47,333 bases of DNA from contig NZ_BMIR01000026.1 of NCBI RefSeq assembly GCF_014642655.1, positions 1 to 47,333 on the forward strand, given 5' to 3'. The number at the start of each line of letters is the position of its first letter. The first letter of the stretch is position 1. Shown piece after piece: positions 21,199 to 33,034 of this stretch. This DNA comes from Pullulanibacillus camelliae. GTDB lineage: Bacteria > Bacillota > Bacilli > Bacillales > Sporolactobacillaceae. The notes under the pieces were generated by a model. The model was not told where the DNA came from, did not search any database, and saw only the letters and a list, made by a program, of their open reading frames with translations. A program made the position numbers and the translations under genes.

Positions 21199-21291
21199 TT
21201 GTTTTGTTAGATCATACAAGACCGAAGTTAAAGTCTTTATAATTAAGAGTATTAAGTAAATTACGTTATTATTCGAGAATCCCATAAAGTC

Positions 21292-21320
21292 TTGTCATTG
21301 GGTATAAAACTCTATATAAT
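21292..21320 (+). promoter_or_regulatory. First promoter of the S10 cluster
   Basis: TTGTCA (21292-21297) and a perfect TATAAT (21315-21320) are spaced by 17 bases, about 300 bases before rpsJ. Confidence 0.7.
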
Positions 21321-21460
21321 GGGGGAATGTTGCTAAAGAGATCGACGCATTATGTAGAATATTAAAGGTGATGAGGGCTTTTTTATAAGATAAAAGTTTT
21401 GGTGGGGAAAATTCACTACTGGAACTTGTGAGAAATACTTAATGAATCTGCTAAAAACAG

Positions 21461-21489
21461 TTGCAATTGCCTTATATTTTTTATATAAT
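21461..21489 (+). promoter_or_regulatory. Second promoter of the S10 cluster
   Basis: TTGCAA (21461-21466) and a perfect TATAAT (21484-21489) are spaced by 17 bases. A transcript would carry a leader of about 125 bases. Confidence 0.7.
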
Positions 21490-21496
21490 AGGAAAT

Positions 21497-21928
<432 letters not shown>

Positions 21929-21962
21929 TCATGACAATACACAAATGTAGGAGGTGTTACGG

Positions 21963-22601
21963 ATGACCAAAGGAATCTTAGGTAAAAAACTTGGCATGAC
22001 TCAGATCTTCAGTGAGAACGGAGATGTCATTGCTGTCACAGTAGTAGAGGCTGCACCAAGTGTTGTTTTGCAAAAGAAAACAGTAGAATCCGATGGCTAT
22101 GAAGCGATACAAATCGGTTTTGACGATAAGAAAGAAGTCAGAACGAATAAAGCAGAAAAAGGCCATTCTGGTAAAGCAAATACTGCGCCTAAGCGCTTCA
22201 TCAAGGAAATCCGTGATGTGAATCTTGACGACTATGAAGTCGGCCAAGAGGTTAAGGTTGATATTTTCAAAGAAGGCGACATTATCGACGTAACGGGCCA
22301 ATCCAAAGGTAAAGGATTCCAGGGCTCTATCAAGCGTCATAATCAATCACGTGGGCCAATGAGCCACGGTTCTCATTATCATAGAGCACCGGGTTCTATG
22401 GGGGCGGTTGATCCAATGCGCGTCTTTAAAGGAAAAGCTCTACCAGGACGTATGGGTGGAGAACAAGTGACTGTGCAAAACCTTGAAGTTGTAAAAGTGG
22501 ACGTAGAGCGTAATCTTTTGCTTATTAAAGGTAACGTGCCAGGCGCGAAAAAGAGTTATTTAACGATCAAAAGCGCGATCAAGAGCGCTGAAGCCAAATA
22601 A
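21963..22601 (+). CDS. rplC: 50S ribosomal protein L3
   Basis: Early-assembly protein near the peptidyl transferase centre. It has 212 residues; the long loop with [11 protein letters not shown] and [19 protein letters not shown] (about 115-145) that reaches the active site is intact. The ATG at 21963, nine bases after GGAGG, gives the family start [12 protein letters not shown]. Confidence 0.97.
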   Translation: MTKGILGKKLGMTQIFSENGDVIAVTVVEAAPSVVLQKKTVESDGYEAIQIGFDDKKEVRTNKAEKGHSGKANTAPKRFIKEIRDVNLDDYEVGQEVKVDIFKEGDIIDVTGQSKGKGFQGSIKRHNQSRGPMSHGSHYHRAPGSMGAVDPMRVFKGKALPGRMGGEQVTVQNLEVVKVDVERNLLLIKGNVPGAKKSYLTIKSAIKSAEAK

Positions 22602-22618
22602 GAAAGGGGGATGCTTCC

Positions 22619-23242
22619 ATGCCAAAATTAACAGTATTAGATAAATCCGGTTCTAATGTTGGAGAAATTGAATTAAAGGACTCCGTATTTGGTATTGAAC
22701 CTAATGAACACGTGATGTACCAAGCGATTATCATGCAACAAGCTTCTTTACGACAAGGAACACACGCTGTTAAGAATCGTTCTGCAGTAAGAGGCGGAGG
22801 CGTTAAACCATGGCGCCAAAAAGGAACGGGTCGTGCACGCCAAGGTTCTATTCGTTCACCACAATGGGTAGGCGGCGGTGTTGTCTTCGGGCCAACTCCA
22901 CGTAGTTATAGCTTTAAGTTACCAAAAAAAGTTCGTCGTTTAGCAATCAAATCAGCGCTTTCTTCTAAAGTGAAGGATAACGAAATCATTGTTTTGGATG
23001 ATCTTACACTTGATGCTCCGAAAACAAAAGAATTCGTCAATGTGCTTAGCAACTTATCCATTAATGAAAAAGCATTAATCGTGACAAGTGAGCTTCATGA
23101 AGCGACTGCTTTATCGGCGAGAAACATCCCAACTGTTAAACTTGTAACAGCAGATCAAGTCACAGTTTTAGATGTCGTTAACTATAACAAGCTTATTTTG
23201 ACAAAAGCTGCTGCAGAAAAGCTAGAGGAGGTGCTTGGATAA
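22619..23242 (+). CDS. rplD: 50S ribosomal protein L4
   Basis: L4 lines the peptide exit tunnel through a long loop (about 45-95, [20 protein letters not shown]) that is fully present. It has 207 residues, as in Bacillus. In E. coli L4 also represses the S10 operon; in Bacillus this is not established. GAAAGGGGG precedes the ATG. The stop codon overlaps the rplW start by one base. Confidence 0.97.
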   Translation: MPKLTVLDKSGSNVGEIELKDSVFGIEPNEHVMYQAIIMQQASLRQGTHAVKNRSAVRGGGVKPWRQKGTGRARQGSIRSPQWVGGGVVFGPTPRSYSFKLPKKVRRLAIKSALSSKVKDNEIIVLDDLTLDAPKTKEFVNVLSNLSINEKALIVTSELHEATALSARNIPTVKLVTADQVTVLDVVNYNKLILTKAAAEKLEEVLG

Positions 23243-23532
23243 TGAAAGATCCACGCGATGTTATTAAGCGCCCCATTATTACAGAACGTTCAACTGAACA
23301 GATGGCAGACAAAAAGTATACTTTTTCTGTAGACCGTCGTTCAAACAAATCCGAAATTAAACGTGCTGTGGAAGAAATCTTCGGCGTGAAGGTTTCCAAA
23401 GTAAACACGATGAATTACAAAGGTAAACTCAAACGCTATGGCCGTTATTCGGGTTATACTGCACAACGTAAAAAAGCTATTGTTACACTAACACCTGACA
23501 GCAAAGAATTAGACTTCTACGAAGGTGTTTAA
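23242..23532 (+). CDS. rplW: 50S ribosomal protein L23
   Basis: L23 sits at the tunnel exit and docks trigger factor and the signal recognition particle. It has 96 residues, with [13 protein letters not shown] at the N-terminus and a long loop around [18 protein letters not shown]. The start overlaps the rplD stop (TAATG), with GGAGG upstream, indicating translational coupling. Confidence 0.96.
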   Translation: MKDPRDVIKRPIITERSTEQMADKKYTFSVDRRSNKSEIKRAVEEIFGVKVSKVNTMNYKGKLKRYGRYSGYTAQRKKAIVTLTPDSKELDFYEGV

Positions 23533-23564
23533 GCCAGAATCAATAGTGAAGGAGGGAAAAAACC

Positions 23565-24398
23565 ATGGCGATTAAGAAGTATAAACCAACATCCAATGGC
23601 CGTCGTAACATGTCATCATTGGATTTCAGTGATATCACTACAGATCAACCAGAAAAATCGTTGCTTGCTCCGCTACCTAAAAAAGCTGGACGTAATAATC
23701 AAGGTAGGCTAACTGTTCGTCATCAAGGCGGCGGTCATAAGCGCAAATATCGTATCATCGATTTCAAGCGTAATAAAGACGGAGTACCAGGACGTATTGC
23801 TACTATCGAGTACGATCCAAACCGTACAGCAAACATTGCTCTTGTTCATTACGCCGATGGTGAAAAACGTTATATCCTTGCACCTAAAGGTGTTACAGTG
23901 GGTACAGAGATTATTTCAGGCCCTGATGCTGACATCAAACCAGGGAATGCACTTCCACTTAAGAACATCCCAGTAGGTACAATCATTCATAACATCGAGC
24001 TTAAGCCAGGACACGGTGGACAACTTGTACGTTCTGCTGGTGCAGAAGCACAGATCCTAGGTAAAGAAGAGAAATATGTTCTTGTTCGTTTGGTATCTGG
24101 CGAAGTGCGTATGATTCTTGATACTTGCCGTGCAACAGTCGGTCAAGTCGGAAACCTAGAACACGAGCTTGTTACAGTTGGTAAAGCTGGTCGTTCACGT
24201 TGGAAAGGCATTCGTCCTACAGTTCGTGGTTCTGTTATGAACCCTAATGATCACCCACATGGTGGTGGTGAAGGACGCGCACCAATCGGACGTAAATCAC
24301 CAATGTCACCTTGGGGCAAACCAACTCTTGGTCTTAAGACAAGAAAGCGCAACAAGCCATCTGATAAATATATTGTACGTCGTCGTAAGAAAAAGTAA
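23565..24398 (+). CDS. rplB: 50S ribosomal protein L2
   Basis: One of the largest and most conserved 50S proteins, needed for subunit joining and peptidyl transferase assembly. It has 277 residues. The signature [19 protein letters not shown], with the histidine important for activity, lies near 224-242. The basic C-terminus is intact. GAAGGAGGG precedes the ATG. Confidence 0.98.
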   Translation: MAIKKYKPTSNGRRNMSSLDFSDITTDQPEKSLLAPLPKKAGRNNQGRLTVRHQGGGHKRKYRIIDFKRNKDGVPGRIATIEYDPNRTANIALVHYADGEKRYILAPKGVTVGTEIISGPDADIKPGNALPLKNIPVGTIIHNIELKPGHGGQLVRSAGAEAQILGKEEKYVLVRLVSGEVRMILDTCRATVGQVGNLEHELVTVGKAGRSRWKGIRPTVRGSVMNPNDHPHGGGEGRAPIGRKSPMSPWGKPTLGLKTRKRNKPSDKYIVRRRKKK

Positions 24399-24434
24399 TC
24401 GAATTTATGTAAATAAACGGAGGGAGGTTGACCC

Positions 24435-24713
24435 ATGGGTCGCAGCCTGAAAAAAGGACCATTCGTTGATGATCATCTCATGAAAAAAGTTGAAGGTCTC
24501 AATGAAAACAACGACAAGAAAGTGATCAGAACATGGTCAAGACGTTCAACAATCTTCCCAGAGTTCATTGGACATACGATCGCAGTTTATGATGGACGCA
24601 AACATGTACCAGTCTATGTTACTGAAGATATGGTTGGTCATAAACTAGGAGAGTTTGCACCAACTCGGACATATCGTGGACACTCCAAAGACGATAAGAA
24701 GACAGGTCGTTAA
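24435..24713 (+). CDS. rpsS: 30S ribosomal protein S19
   Basis: S19 forms a complex with S13 in the 30S head that binds the A-site tRNA region. It has 92 residues. The conserved centre [30 protein letters not shown] and the tail [10 protein letters not shown] are present. GGAGGGAGG precedes the ATG. Confidence 0.97.
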   Translation: MGRSLKKGPFVDDHLMKKVEGLNENNDKKVIRTWSRRSTIFPEFIGHTIAVYDGRKHVPVYVTEDMVGHKLGEFAPTRTYRGHSKDDKKTGR

Positions 24714-24738
24714 GTAATCCCGAGAGGAGGAAAGAAAC

Positions 24739-25080
24739 ATGGAAGCAAAAGCTATTGCACGACAAGTTCGTGTTGCTCCTCGTAAAGCTCGCCTGGTCGT
24801 AGACCTTATTCGCGGTAAAGCTGTTGGTGAAGCTTATGCAATCTTAAAGAACACACCAAAGGCAGCTTCGCCGATTGTTGAGAAGCTATTAAAATCAGCT
24901 ATTGCCAACGCAGAGCATAACTATGAGATGGAAGCCGACAGCTTGTTCGTTAAAAGTGCATTCGTTGATGAAGGCGTTACGTTGAAACGATTCCGTCCAC
25001 GTGCCCAAGGCCGTGCAGGAAGAATTAATAAACGCACAAGTCACATCACCATCATCGTTTCAGAAAAGAAGGAGGGATAA
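24739..25080 (+). CDS. rplV: 50S ribosomal protein L22
   Basis: L22 lines the exit tunnel with a long beta-hairpin at about 80-100 ([20 protein letters not shown]), the site of some macrolide-resistance changes elsewhere; nothing is altered here in an obvious way. It has 113 residues. GAGAGGAGG precedes the ATG. It runs directly into rpsC. Confidence 0.97.
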   Translation: MEAKAIARQVRVAPRKARLVVDLIRGKAVGEAYAILKNTPKAASPIVEKLLKSAIANAEHNYEMEADSLFVKSAFVDEGVTLKRFRPRAQGRAGRINKRTSHITIIVSEKKEG

Positions 25081-25083
25081 TGC

Positions 25084-25743
25084 GTGGGTCAAAAAGTAAA
25101 TCCTAATGGTTTTCGTATTGGATACATCCGTGATTGGGAATCCAAGTGGTATGCGGATAAAAACTATGCCGATTACCTACACGAAGACATCAAAATTCGT
25201 GAATATATCGAAGAACGTTTAAAGGATGCTGCTGTGTCATCTATTGAATTAGAAAGAGCAGCTAATCGTATTAATGTCACTATTAAAACTGCTAAGCCTG
25301 GTATGGTTATCGGTAAGGGTGGATCAGAAGTAGAAGCACTTCGCAAATCCCTTAATGCTTTAACAGGTAAAAAAGTTCATGTGAATATTTTTGAAATCAA
25401 ACAAGCCGATCTTGATGCTAAGCTTGTTGCTGAAAATATCGCGCGTCAGCTAGAAAACCGTGTAGCATGGCGTCGTGCTCAAAAACAAACTCTCACTCGT
25501 ACAATGCGTGCCGGTGCTAAAGGTATTCGTACACAAGTCTCTGGACGTCTTGGCGGTGCTGATATTGCTCGTTCTGAAGACTACAGCGAAGGAACTGTTC
25601 CGCTTCATACACTTCGTGCAGACATCGATTATGGCACTGCAGAAGCAGACACCACTTACGGTAAGCTTGGTGTAAAAGTATGGATTTATCGCGGCGAAGT
25701 CCTTCCGACGAAAGGGTCGAACAAGAAGGAAGGAGGACAATAA
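25084..25743 (+). CDS. rpsC: 30S ribosomal protein S3
   Basis: S3 surrounds the mRNA entry tunnel and contributes to helicase activity. It has 219 residues, with an N-terminal KH domain ([16 protein letters not shown] near 75-90) and a C-terminal domain ending in a basic tail. The GTG start is four bases after the rplV stop, with AAGGAGGGA inside the end of rplV. Confidence 0.97.
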   Translation: MGQKVNPNGFRIGYIRDWESKWYADKNYADYLHEDIKIREYIEERLKDAAVSSIELERAANRINVTIKTAKPGMVIGKGGSEVEALRKSLNALTGKKVHVNIFEIKQADLDAKLVAENIARQLENRVAWRRAQKQTLTRTMRAGAKGIRTQVSGRLGGADIARSEDYSEGTVPLHTLRADIDYGTAEADTTYGKLGVKVWIYRGEVLPTKGSNKKEGGQ

Positions 25744-25744
25744 T

Positions 25745-26179
25745 ATGTTGATGCCTAAACGCGTTAAATATCGTCGTCAACATCGCGGCAGAATGAAAGG
25801 CCGTGCGAAAGGCGGCACTGAAGTTAGCTTTGGTGAATTTGGTTTACAAGCAACAACATCTTCATGGATTACCAGCCGTCAAATCGAGGCTGCGCGTATT
25901 GCCATGACACGTTACATGAAGCGTGGCGGTAAAGTATGGATCAAGATCTTCCCACAAAAGCCGTACACTAAAAAGCCTCTTGAAGTCCGAATGGGTTCTG
26001 GTAAAGGTGCTCCTGAAGGCTGGGTTGCTGTTGTTAAGCCTGGAAAAATAATGTTTGAAATCGGAGGCGTTTCTGAAGAGGTTGCTCGTGAAGCGTTGCG
26101 TCTTGCCTCTCATAAACTCCCTGTTAAAACTAAATTCGTAAAACGTGAAGAAGTGGGTGGTGACGTCAATGAAGGCTAA
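25745..26179 (+). CDS. rplP: 50S ribosomal protein L16
   Basis: L16 contacts A-site tRNA and the central protuberance. It has 144 residues, with the conserved segments [12 protein letters not shown] at the N-terminus and [19 protein letters not shown] near 81-99. The ATG lies one base beyond the rpsC stop, with AAGGAGG before it. Its last 11 bases overlap rpmC. Confidence 0.97.
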   Translation: MLMPKRVKYRRQHRGRMKGRAKGGTEVSFGEFGLQATTSSWITSRQIEAARIAMTRYMKRGGKVWIKIFPQKPYTKKPLEVRMGSGKGAPEGWVAVVKPGKIMFEIGGVSEEVAREALRLASHKLPVKTKFVKREEVGGDVNEG

Positions 26180-26372
26180 TGAAATTCGTAATTTGACCAC
26201 TGCCGAAGTTGAACAAAAGATTAAATCGTTGAAAGAGGAGTTATTTAATCTTCGCTTTCAATTGGCAACAGGGCAGTTAGAAAACCCAGTTCAACTCAGT
26301 AAAGTCCGCAAGGATATTGCTCGTGCAAAAACTGTTCTACGCGAACGTGAACTAAAAATACAAAACGGCTAA
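26169..26372 (+). CDS. rpmC: 50S ribosomal protein L29
   Basis: Small helical protein at the exit tunnel beside L23. It has 67 residues; the signature [21 protein letters not shown] is near 19-39. The start at 26169 gives the family N-terminus [10 protein letters not shown] and overlaps the end of rplP; GGTGG in rplP serves as the ribosome binding site. Confidence 0.95.
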   Translation: MKANEIRNLTTAEVEQKIKSLKEELFNLRFQLATGQLENPVQLSKVRKDIARAKTVLRERELKIQNG

Positions 26373-26392
26373 CAGAAAGGAGGCAATCCTGA

Positions 26393-26659
26393 ATGGCTGA
26401 AGAACGGAACAGTCGTAAGACATATGTCGGTAAAGTCATTTCCGATAAAATGGATAAAACCATTACGGTGCTTGTTGAAACATACAAAAAGGCTCCGTTA
26501 TATGGCAAACGCGTAAGATATTCCAAGAAGTATAAAGTGCATGATGAACAAAACACTGCCAAAATTGGTGATGTTGTTCGAATTATGGAAACTCGTCCAT
26601 TATCTAAAGACAAGAGATATCGTCTCGTCGAGGTTGTGGAAGAAGCCGTAATTATCTAA
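26393..26659 (+). CDS. rpsQ: 30S ribosomal protein S17
   Basis: Primary 16S rRNA-binding protein of the 30S body, with an OB fold. It has 88 residues. The conserved [17 protein letters not shown] segment is near 12-28, and the [14 protein letters not shown] signature is near 62-75. GAAAGGAGG precedes the ATG. Confidence 0.96.
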   Translation: MAEERNSRKTYVGKVISDKMDKTITVLVETYKKAPLYGKRVRYSKKYKVHDEQNTAKIGDVVRIMETRPLSKDKRYRLVEVVEEAVII

Positions 26660-26695
26660 TGCGTTCGGAAAGTTATCCGAAGGGAGGTCCTTTGA

Positions 26696-27064
<369 letters not shown>

Positions 27065-27101
27065 TATGTTGGTTTGACCAAAAGGAGGTGCGTGATTCAC
27101 A

Positions 27102-27422
27102 ATGGCTAGTATGCATGTGAAAAAGGGAGATAAAGTACAAGTTATCTCAGGAAAAGATAAAGGCAAACAAGGAGTTATCCTCGAAGCCTATCCAAAGAAA
27201 GATCGTGTCTTGGTTGAAGGCGTAAATATTGTCAAAAAACACGCCAAACCTTCACAAGTTAATCCACAAGGTGGTATTACAGACATCGAAGCACCAATCC
27301 ATGTTTCCAATGTCATGCCACTTGATCCGAAAACGAATGAACCAACACGTGTTGGTTACCAAACAGTGGACGGTAAAAAGGTACGCGTTGCAAAAAAATC
27401 TGGCGAGCCTTTGGATAAATAA
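27102..27422 (+). CDS. rplX: 50S ribosomal protein L24
   Basis: Assembly initiator near the tunnel exit, with a KOW motif ([18 protein letters not shown] at about 6-23). It has 106 residues from the ATG at 27102. A second ATG at 27111 would give the shorter Bacillus N-terminus MHVKKGDK, but AAAGGAGG is 13 bases before the first and 22 before the second. Confidence 0.94.
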   Translation: MASMHVKKGDKVQVISGKDKGKQGVILEAYPKKDRVLVEGVNIVKKHAKPSQVNPQGGITDIEAPIHVSNVMPLDPKTNEPTRVGYQTVDGKKVRVAKKSGEPLDK

Positions 27423-27450
27423 GAATTGTTTCTGAAAGGAGGTCACTGGC

Positions 27451-27990
27451 TTGAATCGTTTAAAAGAGAAGTATAACAGTGAAGTCGTTGCTGCATTAAC
27501 TGAGAAATTTAATTACAGCAATAAAATGCAAGTTCCAGGTGTTGAAAAGATCGTTATCAACATGGGAATCGGTGATGCGGTTCAGAATTCAAAAGTGCTT
27601 GATGAAGCCGTTGAAGAACTGACTGCACTTGCAGGTCAAAAACCTGTCGTTACACGCGCTAAAAAATCTATTGCGGGCTTTAAGCTTCGTGAAGGTATGC
27701 CTATCGGTGCAAAAGTGACATTACGTGGCGAAAGAATGTATGAGTTCTTAGATAAATTGATCTCAGTATCATTACCTCGTGTGCGTGATTTCCGTGGTGT
27801 TTCTCCAAAATCATTCGATGGTCGTGGAAACTACACATTAGGTGTTCGTGAACAGCTTATTTTCCCGGAAATTGATTACGATAAAATTAATAAAGTCCGT
27901 GGAATGGATATTGTAATTGTTACAACTTCCAATACTGATGAAGAAGCAAGAGAGCTTCTTACATTGCTTGGAATGCCATTCAGAAAATAG
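27451..27990 (+). CDS. rplE: 50S ribosomal protein L5
   Basis: 5S rRNA-binding protein of the central protuberance; it contacts P-site tRNA and S13. It has 179 residues. The conserved segment [20 protein letters not shown] is near 29-48. The TTG start, nine bases after AAAGGAGG, gives the family N-terminus MNRLKEKYN. Confidence 0.96.
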   Translation: MNRLKEKYNSEVVAALTEKFNYSNKMQVPGVEKIVINMGIGDAVQNSKVLDEAVEELTALAGQKPVVTRAKKSIAGFKLREGMPIGAKVTLRGERMYEFLDKLISVSLPRVRDFRGVSPKSFDGRGNYTLGVREQLIFPEIDYDKINKVRGMDIVIVTTSNTDEEARELLTLLGMPFRK

Positions 27991-28010
27991 GGAAGCAAGG
28001 AGGGAACGCA

Positions 28011-28196
28011 TTGGCTAAGAAATCAATGATTGCAAAAAACAATCGTCCAAAAAAATTCAAAGTACAAGATTATACACGATGCCAACGTTGTGGACGTCCG
28101 CATTCTGTCCTTCGTAAGTTTAAACTTTGCCGCATTTGCTTCCGCGAATTAGCTTACAAGGGTCAAATCCCAGGCGTCAAAAAAGCCAGCTGGTAA
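28011..28196 (+). CDS. rpsZ: 30S ribosomal protein S14, zinc-binding type
   Basis: Late-assembly protein of the 30S head. At 61 residues it is the short, zinc-binding S14: CQRC (24-27) and CRIC (40-43) form the metal site. The TTG start is preceded by CAAGGAGGG. The non-zinc paralogue common in Bacillus, if any, is not in this window. Confidence 0.94.
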   Translation: MAKKSMIAKNNRPKKFKVQDYTRCQRCGRPHSVLRKFKLCRICFRELAYKGQIPGVKKASW

Positions 28197-28225
28197 ACCC
28201 CAAGTTAGGGAAGGAGGTCACTCAA

Positions 28226-28624
28226 ATGGTCATGACAGATCCGATAGCAGATATGCTTACTCGTATCCGGAATGCAAATAATGTGCGTCACGAATCATTA
28301 GAGCTTCCAGGTTCGAGAGTGAAAAAAGAAATCGCTGAAATTTTAAAGCGTGAAGGTTTTGTAAAAGATGTGGAATTTGTTGAAGATGACAAGCAAGGCG
28401 TACTTCGCATTTTCTTAAAATATGGTCAAAATCAAGAACGTGTTATCACAGGTTTGAAACGGATAAGCAAGCCTGGCCTAAGAGTATATGCAAAAGCTGA
28501 CGAGGTTCCTCGTGTTCTCGGCGGACTTGGTATCGCGATTGTATCTACTTCAAAAGGTATCATCACGGATAAAGAAGCCCGTCAACAAAAAGTCGGCGGC
28601 GAAGTTTTAGCATACGTTTGGTAA
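28226..28624 (+). CDS. rpsH: 30S ribosomal protein S8
   Basis: 16S rRNA-binding protein of the 30S platform. It has 132 residues, starting [17 protein letters not shown] and ending in the conserved GGEVLAYVW. The ATG at 28226 follows GAAGGAGG by nine bases. In E. coli S8 represses the spc operon; I could not recognise a matching site before rplE here. Confidence 0.96.
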   Translation: MVMTDPIADMLTRIRNANNVRHESLELPGSRVKKEIAEILKREGFVKDVEFVEDDKQGVLRIFLKYGQNQERVITGLKRISKPGLRVYAKADEVPRVLGGLGIAIVSTSKGIITDKEARQQKVGGEVLAYVW

Positions 28625-28654
28625 TCGTCTATAAGGGAATGGAGGTGTCATTAC

Positions 28655-29194
28655 ATGTCTCGTGTTGGTTTAAGACCTACAGAAGTACCACAGGGTGTAA
28701 CGGTCACAATTGATGAAAAAAATCATGTGGTTGTAAAAGGACCAAAAGGAGAATTAGCCTTTACTTTTCATCCTGATATGAAAATTAATCTTAACGACAA
28801 TGTAGTCACTGTGGAACGTCCAAGTGATTCAAAACAGCATCGCTCATTACACGGAACAACCTCTAGCATCATCAGCAATATGGTTGAGGGTGTAACAAAG
28901 GGTTACGAAAAAACGCTTGAGCTTGTTGGTGTCGGTTATAGAGCGAGCAAACAAGGGAAGAATCTTGTATTAAATGTTGGTTATTCCCATCCGGTTGAGA
29001 TCGTTCCTGAAGAAGGAATTGAAATAGATGTCAACGGCAATAACAAAGTTATTGTTAAAGGGATTAGTAAAGAACGTGTCGGCGCTGTTGCAGCTAACAT
29101 TCGTTCTGTACGTTCACCTGAGCCTTATAAAGGTAAAGGGATTCGTTATGAAGGCGAAGTTGTACGTCGTAAAGAAGGTAAGACCGGTAAATAG
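28655..29194 (+). CDS. rplF: 50S ribosomal protein L6
   Basis: L6 lies near the sarcin-ricin loop and the factor-binding site. It has 179 residues forming two repeated domains (about 1-80 and 82-170). The C-terminal signature [14 protein letters not shown] is near 153-166. AATGGAGG precedes the ATG. Confidence 0.97.
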   Translation: MSRVGLRPTEVPQGVTVTIDEKNHVVVKGPKGELAFTFHPDMKINLNDNVVTVERPSDSKQHRSLHGTTSSIISNMVEGVTKGYEKTLELVGVGYRASKQGKNLVLNVGYSHPVEIVPEEGIEIDVNGNNKVIVKGISKERVGAVAANIRSVRSPEPYKGKGIRYEGEVVRRKEGKTGK

Positions 29195-29224
29195 TCATCT
29201 GTAACAGAAAGGAGTGACTAGAAT

Positions 29225-29587
29225 ATGATCACGAAACCAAATAAAAATGCGATTCGTAAAAGAAGACATAAGCATATTCGTCGTCGTGTAGCCGGTACGG
29301 CTGTACGCCCACGTTTAAATGTATATCGTTCATCTAAGCATATCTATGCGCAAGTTATCAACGATGAAACAAGTGAAACTTTAGTGGCTGCTTCTTCATT
29401 AGATAAAGAAGTTGGTCTTGAAAAGGGTTCAGATATCGAAGCTGCAAAAAAGGTTGGCGCACTTGTTGCCAAGCGTGCTCTTGAAAAAGGCGTAAAAGAA
29501 ATCGTCTTTGACCGAGGGGGCTACCTCTACCACGGTCGCGTAAAAGCTCTTGCAGATGCAGCTCGTGAAGCTGGATTAACATTCTAA
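29225..29587 (+). CDS. rplR: 50S ribosomal protein L18
   Basis: 5S rRNA-binding protein; its 120 residues start with a highly basic tail ([19 protein letters not shown]) and end in the conserved [32 protein letters not shown] precedes the ATG. Confidence 0.97.
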   Translation: MITKPNKNAIRKRRHKHIRRRVAGTAVRPRLNVYRSSKHIYAQVINDETSETLVAASSLDKEVGLEKGSDIEAAKKVGALVAKRALEKGVKEIVFDRGGYLYHGRVKALADAAREAGLTF

Positions 29588-29605
29588 GAAAAGGGAGGGA
29601 AATAC

Positions 29606-30106
29606 ATGCAATCTCGTGAGCGTAACAAGTCTGAATTAGAAGAACGTGTTGTAGCCATCAATCGCGTAGCAAAGGTTGTAAAAGGCGGTCGTCGTTTCCG
29701 TTTTGCTGCGTTGGTTGTTGTTGGTGATAAAAAGGGCAATGTTGGCTTCGGTATGGGTAAAGCACAGGAAGTACCTGAAGCTATTCGCAAAGGCGTTGAA
29801 GCTGCGAAGAAAAATATGATCAATGTACCGATCGTTAATACCTCTATTCCTCATCAGGTCACTGGTAGATACGGCGCAGGTAGTGTGCTTTTAAAACCAG
29901 CTGCAGAAGGTACTGGAATTATCGCTGGCGGACCTGTTCGTGCCGTTCTTGAACTTGCAGGGGTTGGCGATATCCTTTCTAAATCCTTAGGCTCAAATAA
30001 TCCTATCAATATGGTTCGGGCAACGATTCAAGGCTTACAAAGCTTAAAGCGTGCAGAAGATGTTGCAAAGTTGCGTGGTAAATCCGTTGAAGAATTGTTA
30101 GGATAA
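29606..30106 (+). CDS. rpsE: 30S ribosomal protein S5
   Basis: S5 helps shape the mRNA entry and decoding accuracy. It has 166 residues. The N-terminal double-stranded RNA binding domain contains the spectinomycin-linked loop [18 protein letters not shown] (about 22-39) with no evident change, and a C-terminal domain follows. GGGAGGG precedes the ATG. Confidence 0.97.
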   Translation: MQSRERNKSELEERVVAINRVAKVVKGGRRFRFAALVVVGDKKGNVGFGMGKAQEVPEAIRKGVEAAKKNMINVPIVNTSIPHQVTGRYGAGSVLLKPAAEGTGIIAGGPVRAVLELAGVGDILSKSLGSNNPINMVRATIQGLQSLKRAEDVAKLRGKSVEELLG

Positions 30107-30120
30107 GGGAGGGATAAAGA

Positions 30121-30309
30121 ATGGCTAAAAAATTAGAAATCACCCTCGTTCACAGTGTGATCGGACGTCCTAAGAGTCAAAGAATTACGGTAAAAACTCT
30201 CGGTTTGAAAAAAACGAACCAAACTGTAGTACAAGAAGATAATCCCGCGATTCGTGGTATGATTAACAAAGTCTCACACTTGTTAAAAGTGGAAGAAGTC
30301 GCTGAATAA
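30121..30309 (+). CDS. rpmD: 50S ribosomal protein L30
   Basis: Small 23S rRNA-binding protein. It has 62 residues and the signature [22 protein letters not shown] (about 10-31). GGGAGGG precedes the ATG. It is followed by an unusually long gap of 115 bases before rplO. Confidence 0.95.
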   Translation: MAKKLEITLVHSVIGRPKSQRITVKTLGLKKTNQTVVQEDNPAIRGMINKVSHLLKVEEVAE

Positions 30310-30424
30310 TCAGCGTCCTCCGCGCAAACGTGGTTGATCGATAAATGTATGCATTGCATTGTCAATGAAATATTGTACGTTAAGTACACATTCATTGACC
30401 ATTATAGAAGTAGGAGGTGCCGAA

Positions 30425-30865
30425 ATGAAACTACATGAGTTGAAGCCTGCTGAAGGTTCCCGCAAAGAGCGCAAACGTGTTGGTCGTGGTTACGGATCTG
30501 GTTTAGGTAAAACCTCTGGCCGTGGTCAAAAAGGTCAAAAGTCACGTTCAGGTGGTGGTGTGCGTCCAGGATTTGAAGGCGGACAATATCCATTAATCCA
30601 ACGTGTACCTAAACGTGGATTTACGAATCCAACAAGAAAAGAATATGCAATTGTTAACTTAGCTACCCTGAACCGCTTTGCGGAAGGTACTGAAGTGACA
30701 CCTGAGTTATTGATTGAGGAAGGGATCGTTAGCAAAGCCAAAGACGGCATTAAGATTCTTGGTAAAGGCCAGATCGAAAACAAGCTTACAGTAAAAGCTC
30801 ATAAATTCTCTGAGTCTGCTAAGAGTGCAATCGAAGCTGCCGGTGGAACAGCTGAGGTGATTTAA
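30425..30865 (+). CDS. rplO: 50S ribosomal protein L15
   Basis: Late-assembly protein that penetrates the 50S core with a glycine- and arginine-rich extension (about 15-55). The 146 residues end in a globular domain. The ATG at 30425 gives the family N-terminus [14 protein letters not shown] and follows GTAGGAGG. The stop codon overlaps the secY start by one base. Confidence 0.96.
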   Translation: MKLHELKPAEGSRKERKRVGRGYGSGLGKTSGRGQKGQKSRSGGGVRPGFEGGQYPLIQRVPKRGFTNPTRKEYAIVNLATLNRFAEGTEVTPELLIEEGIVSKAKDGIKILGKGQIENKLTVKAHKFSESAKSAIEAAGGTAEVI

Positions 30866-32151
30866 TGTTTGAGACGATCTCCAACATACTGCGTGTGGGT
30901 GATATACGACGCAAAATCATTTTCACTTTGCTAATGCTCATTATTTTTAGAGTAGGAACTTTCATACCTGTTCCTAAGGTAGATAGCAGTGTTATTAATC
31001 TCGAAAGCAATCAGGTTTTCGGATTTCTGAATACATTTGGTGGTGGGGCATTACAAAACTTCTCAATCTTTGCATTGGGAATTATGCCTTACATTACCTC
31101 CTCTATCATTGTTCAGCTTTTGCAAATGGAGGTCGTACCAAAGTTCACTGAGTGGTCAAAACAGGGTGAAATGGGCCGGAGAAAGCTAGCACAGGTCACA
31201 CGGTATGGAACGGTTATTCTAGGATTTATTCAAGCGATTGGAATGGCATATGGCTTTAATGCTCAATTTCCAGGTCTTGTCCAAAGTCCTAGTATTGCAA
31301 CCTACGTACTCATCGCCCTTGTCTTAACTGCAGGTACCTCTTTCCTGATGTGGCTTGGAGAACAAATCACTTCACATGGTGTAGGAAATGGCATATCTGT
31401 TATTATTTTTGCAGGCATTGTTGCACGCATACCGAATGCGGCCAATCAGCTTTATGCCCAAAAGATTCAAGGTGCAGATAACTTATTTTTACAGCTTGTT
31501 TACTTGCTGATCATTTTGGTGGTTATCATCGCGATTATCGTTGGAACCATCTACATCCAACAAGGGATGAGAAAAATTCCAATTCAATATGCAAAGCGTA
31601 CAGCAGGACGTAATACTTACGGTGGGGAGTCGACTCACTTGCCGATTAAAGTCAATGCTGCAGGAGTTATTCCTGTTATCTTTGCCATCGCCCTTTTGAT
31701 TACACCAAGAACAATAGCAAGCTTTTTTTCACAGAATGCAGTGACGAACTGGATCATTAAAACCTTTGATTATACCCATTTAACTGGGATGATTATCTAC
31801 GCTGCATTGATCATTGCTTTCACGTATTTCTATACGTTTGTTCAAGTTAATCCGGAAAAGATGGCCGATAACTTGAAAAAGCAAGGTGGTTATATACCAG
31901 GAATACGCCCTGGAAAGCAGACGGAGAAATATATCACGCGTATACTTTACCGTTTGACTTTAGCGGGTTCTATATTCTTGGCAATCATTGCAGTCTTGCC
32001 AATGCTTTTCGTTGATATTGCTCAGCTTCCTGCCAATATCCGTGTTGGTGGAACGAGTCTTTTAATTATCACAGGTGTTGCGCTAGACATCATGAAGCGG
32101 ATTGAGAGTCAATTGATTAAACGTCATTACCGAGGCTTCATAAGAAAATAG
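30865..32151 (+). CDS. secY: Preprotein translocase subunit SecY
   Basis: Channel-forming subunit of the Sec machinery in the cytoplasmic membrane. It has 428 residues with about ten transmembrane segments. The plug and signature region after segment 1 includes LNTFGGGALQNFSIFALGIMPYI, and the cytoplasmic loop containing GMRKIPIQYAKR and a C-terminal KRHYRGFIRK tail are present. It starts within the rplO stop codon. It works with the secE product encoded at 4916-5110. Confidence 0.97.
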   Translation: MFETISNILRVGDIRRKIIFTLLMLIIFRVGTFIPVPKVDSSVINLESNQVFGFLNTFGGGALQNFSIFALGIMPYITSSIIVQLLQMEVVPKFTEWSKQGEMGRRKLAQVTRYGTVILGFIQAIGMAYGFNAQFPGLVQSPSIATYVLIALVLTAGTSFLMWLGEQITSHGVGNGISVIIFAGIVARIPNAANQLYAQKIQGADNLFLQLVYLLIILVVIIAIIVGTIYIQQGMRKIPIQYAKRTAGRNTYGGESTHLPIKVNAAGVIPVIFAIALLITPRTIASFFSQNAVTNWIIKTFDYTHLTGMIIYAALIIAFTYFYTFVQVNPEKMADNLKKQGGYIPGIRPGKQTEKYITRILYRLTLAGSIFLAIIAVLPMLFVDIAQLPANIRVGGTSLLIITGVALDIMKRIESQLIKRHYRGFIRK

Positions 32152-32192
32152 GTAAGACGACCTTACGCCAACCTAGACCAGAAATTCATTGA

Positions 32193-32858
<666 letters not shown>

Positions 32859-32875
32859 CAGGAAAACTTTAGGGC

Positions 32876-32914
32876 TTGAAATCAGCGGTTGACTAGTATA
32901 TAGTATACTGTCAT
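32876..32914 (+). promoter_or_regulatory. Possible promoter with inverted repeat upstream of the KOW gene
   Basis: TTGAAA (32876-32881) and TATAGT (32899-32904) are spaced by 17 bases. The -10 lies in an inverted repeat: TGAC-T-AGTATA (32890-32900), a TAG spacer, then TATACTGTCA (32904-32913), ten pairs with one bulged T. It occupies the place where map is found in Bacillus. A second small hairpin, CAAGGT-TC-ACCTTG, follows at 32935-32948. Confidence 0.45.
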
Positions 32915-33034
32915 CTGGACTGTGATAGTCCTAACAAGGTTCACCTTGTCGATATAACGAGATGTCAACAGGATGACGATCTAGGTTGAGACAGCTGCCA
33001 GTTCTAAAAAGCCTTAAGTGAAGGTGATGACTGA

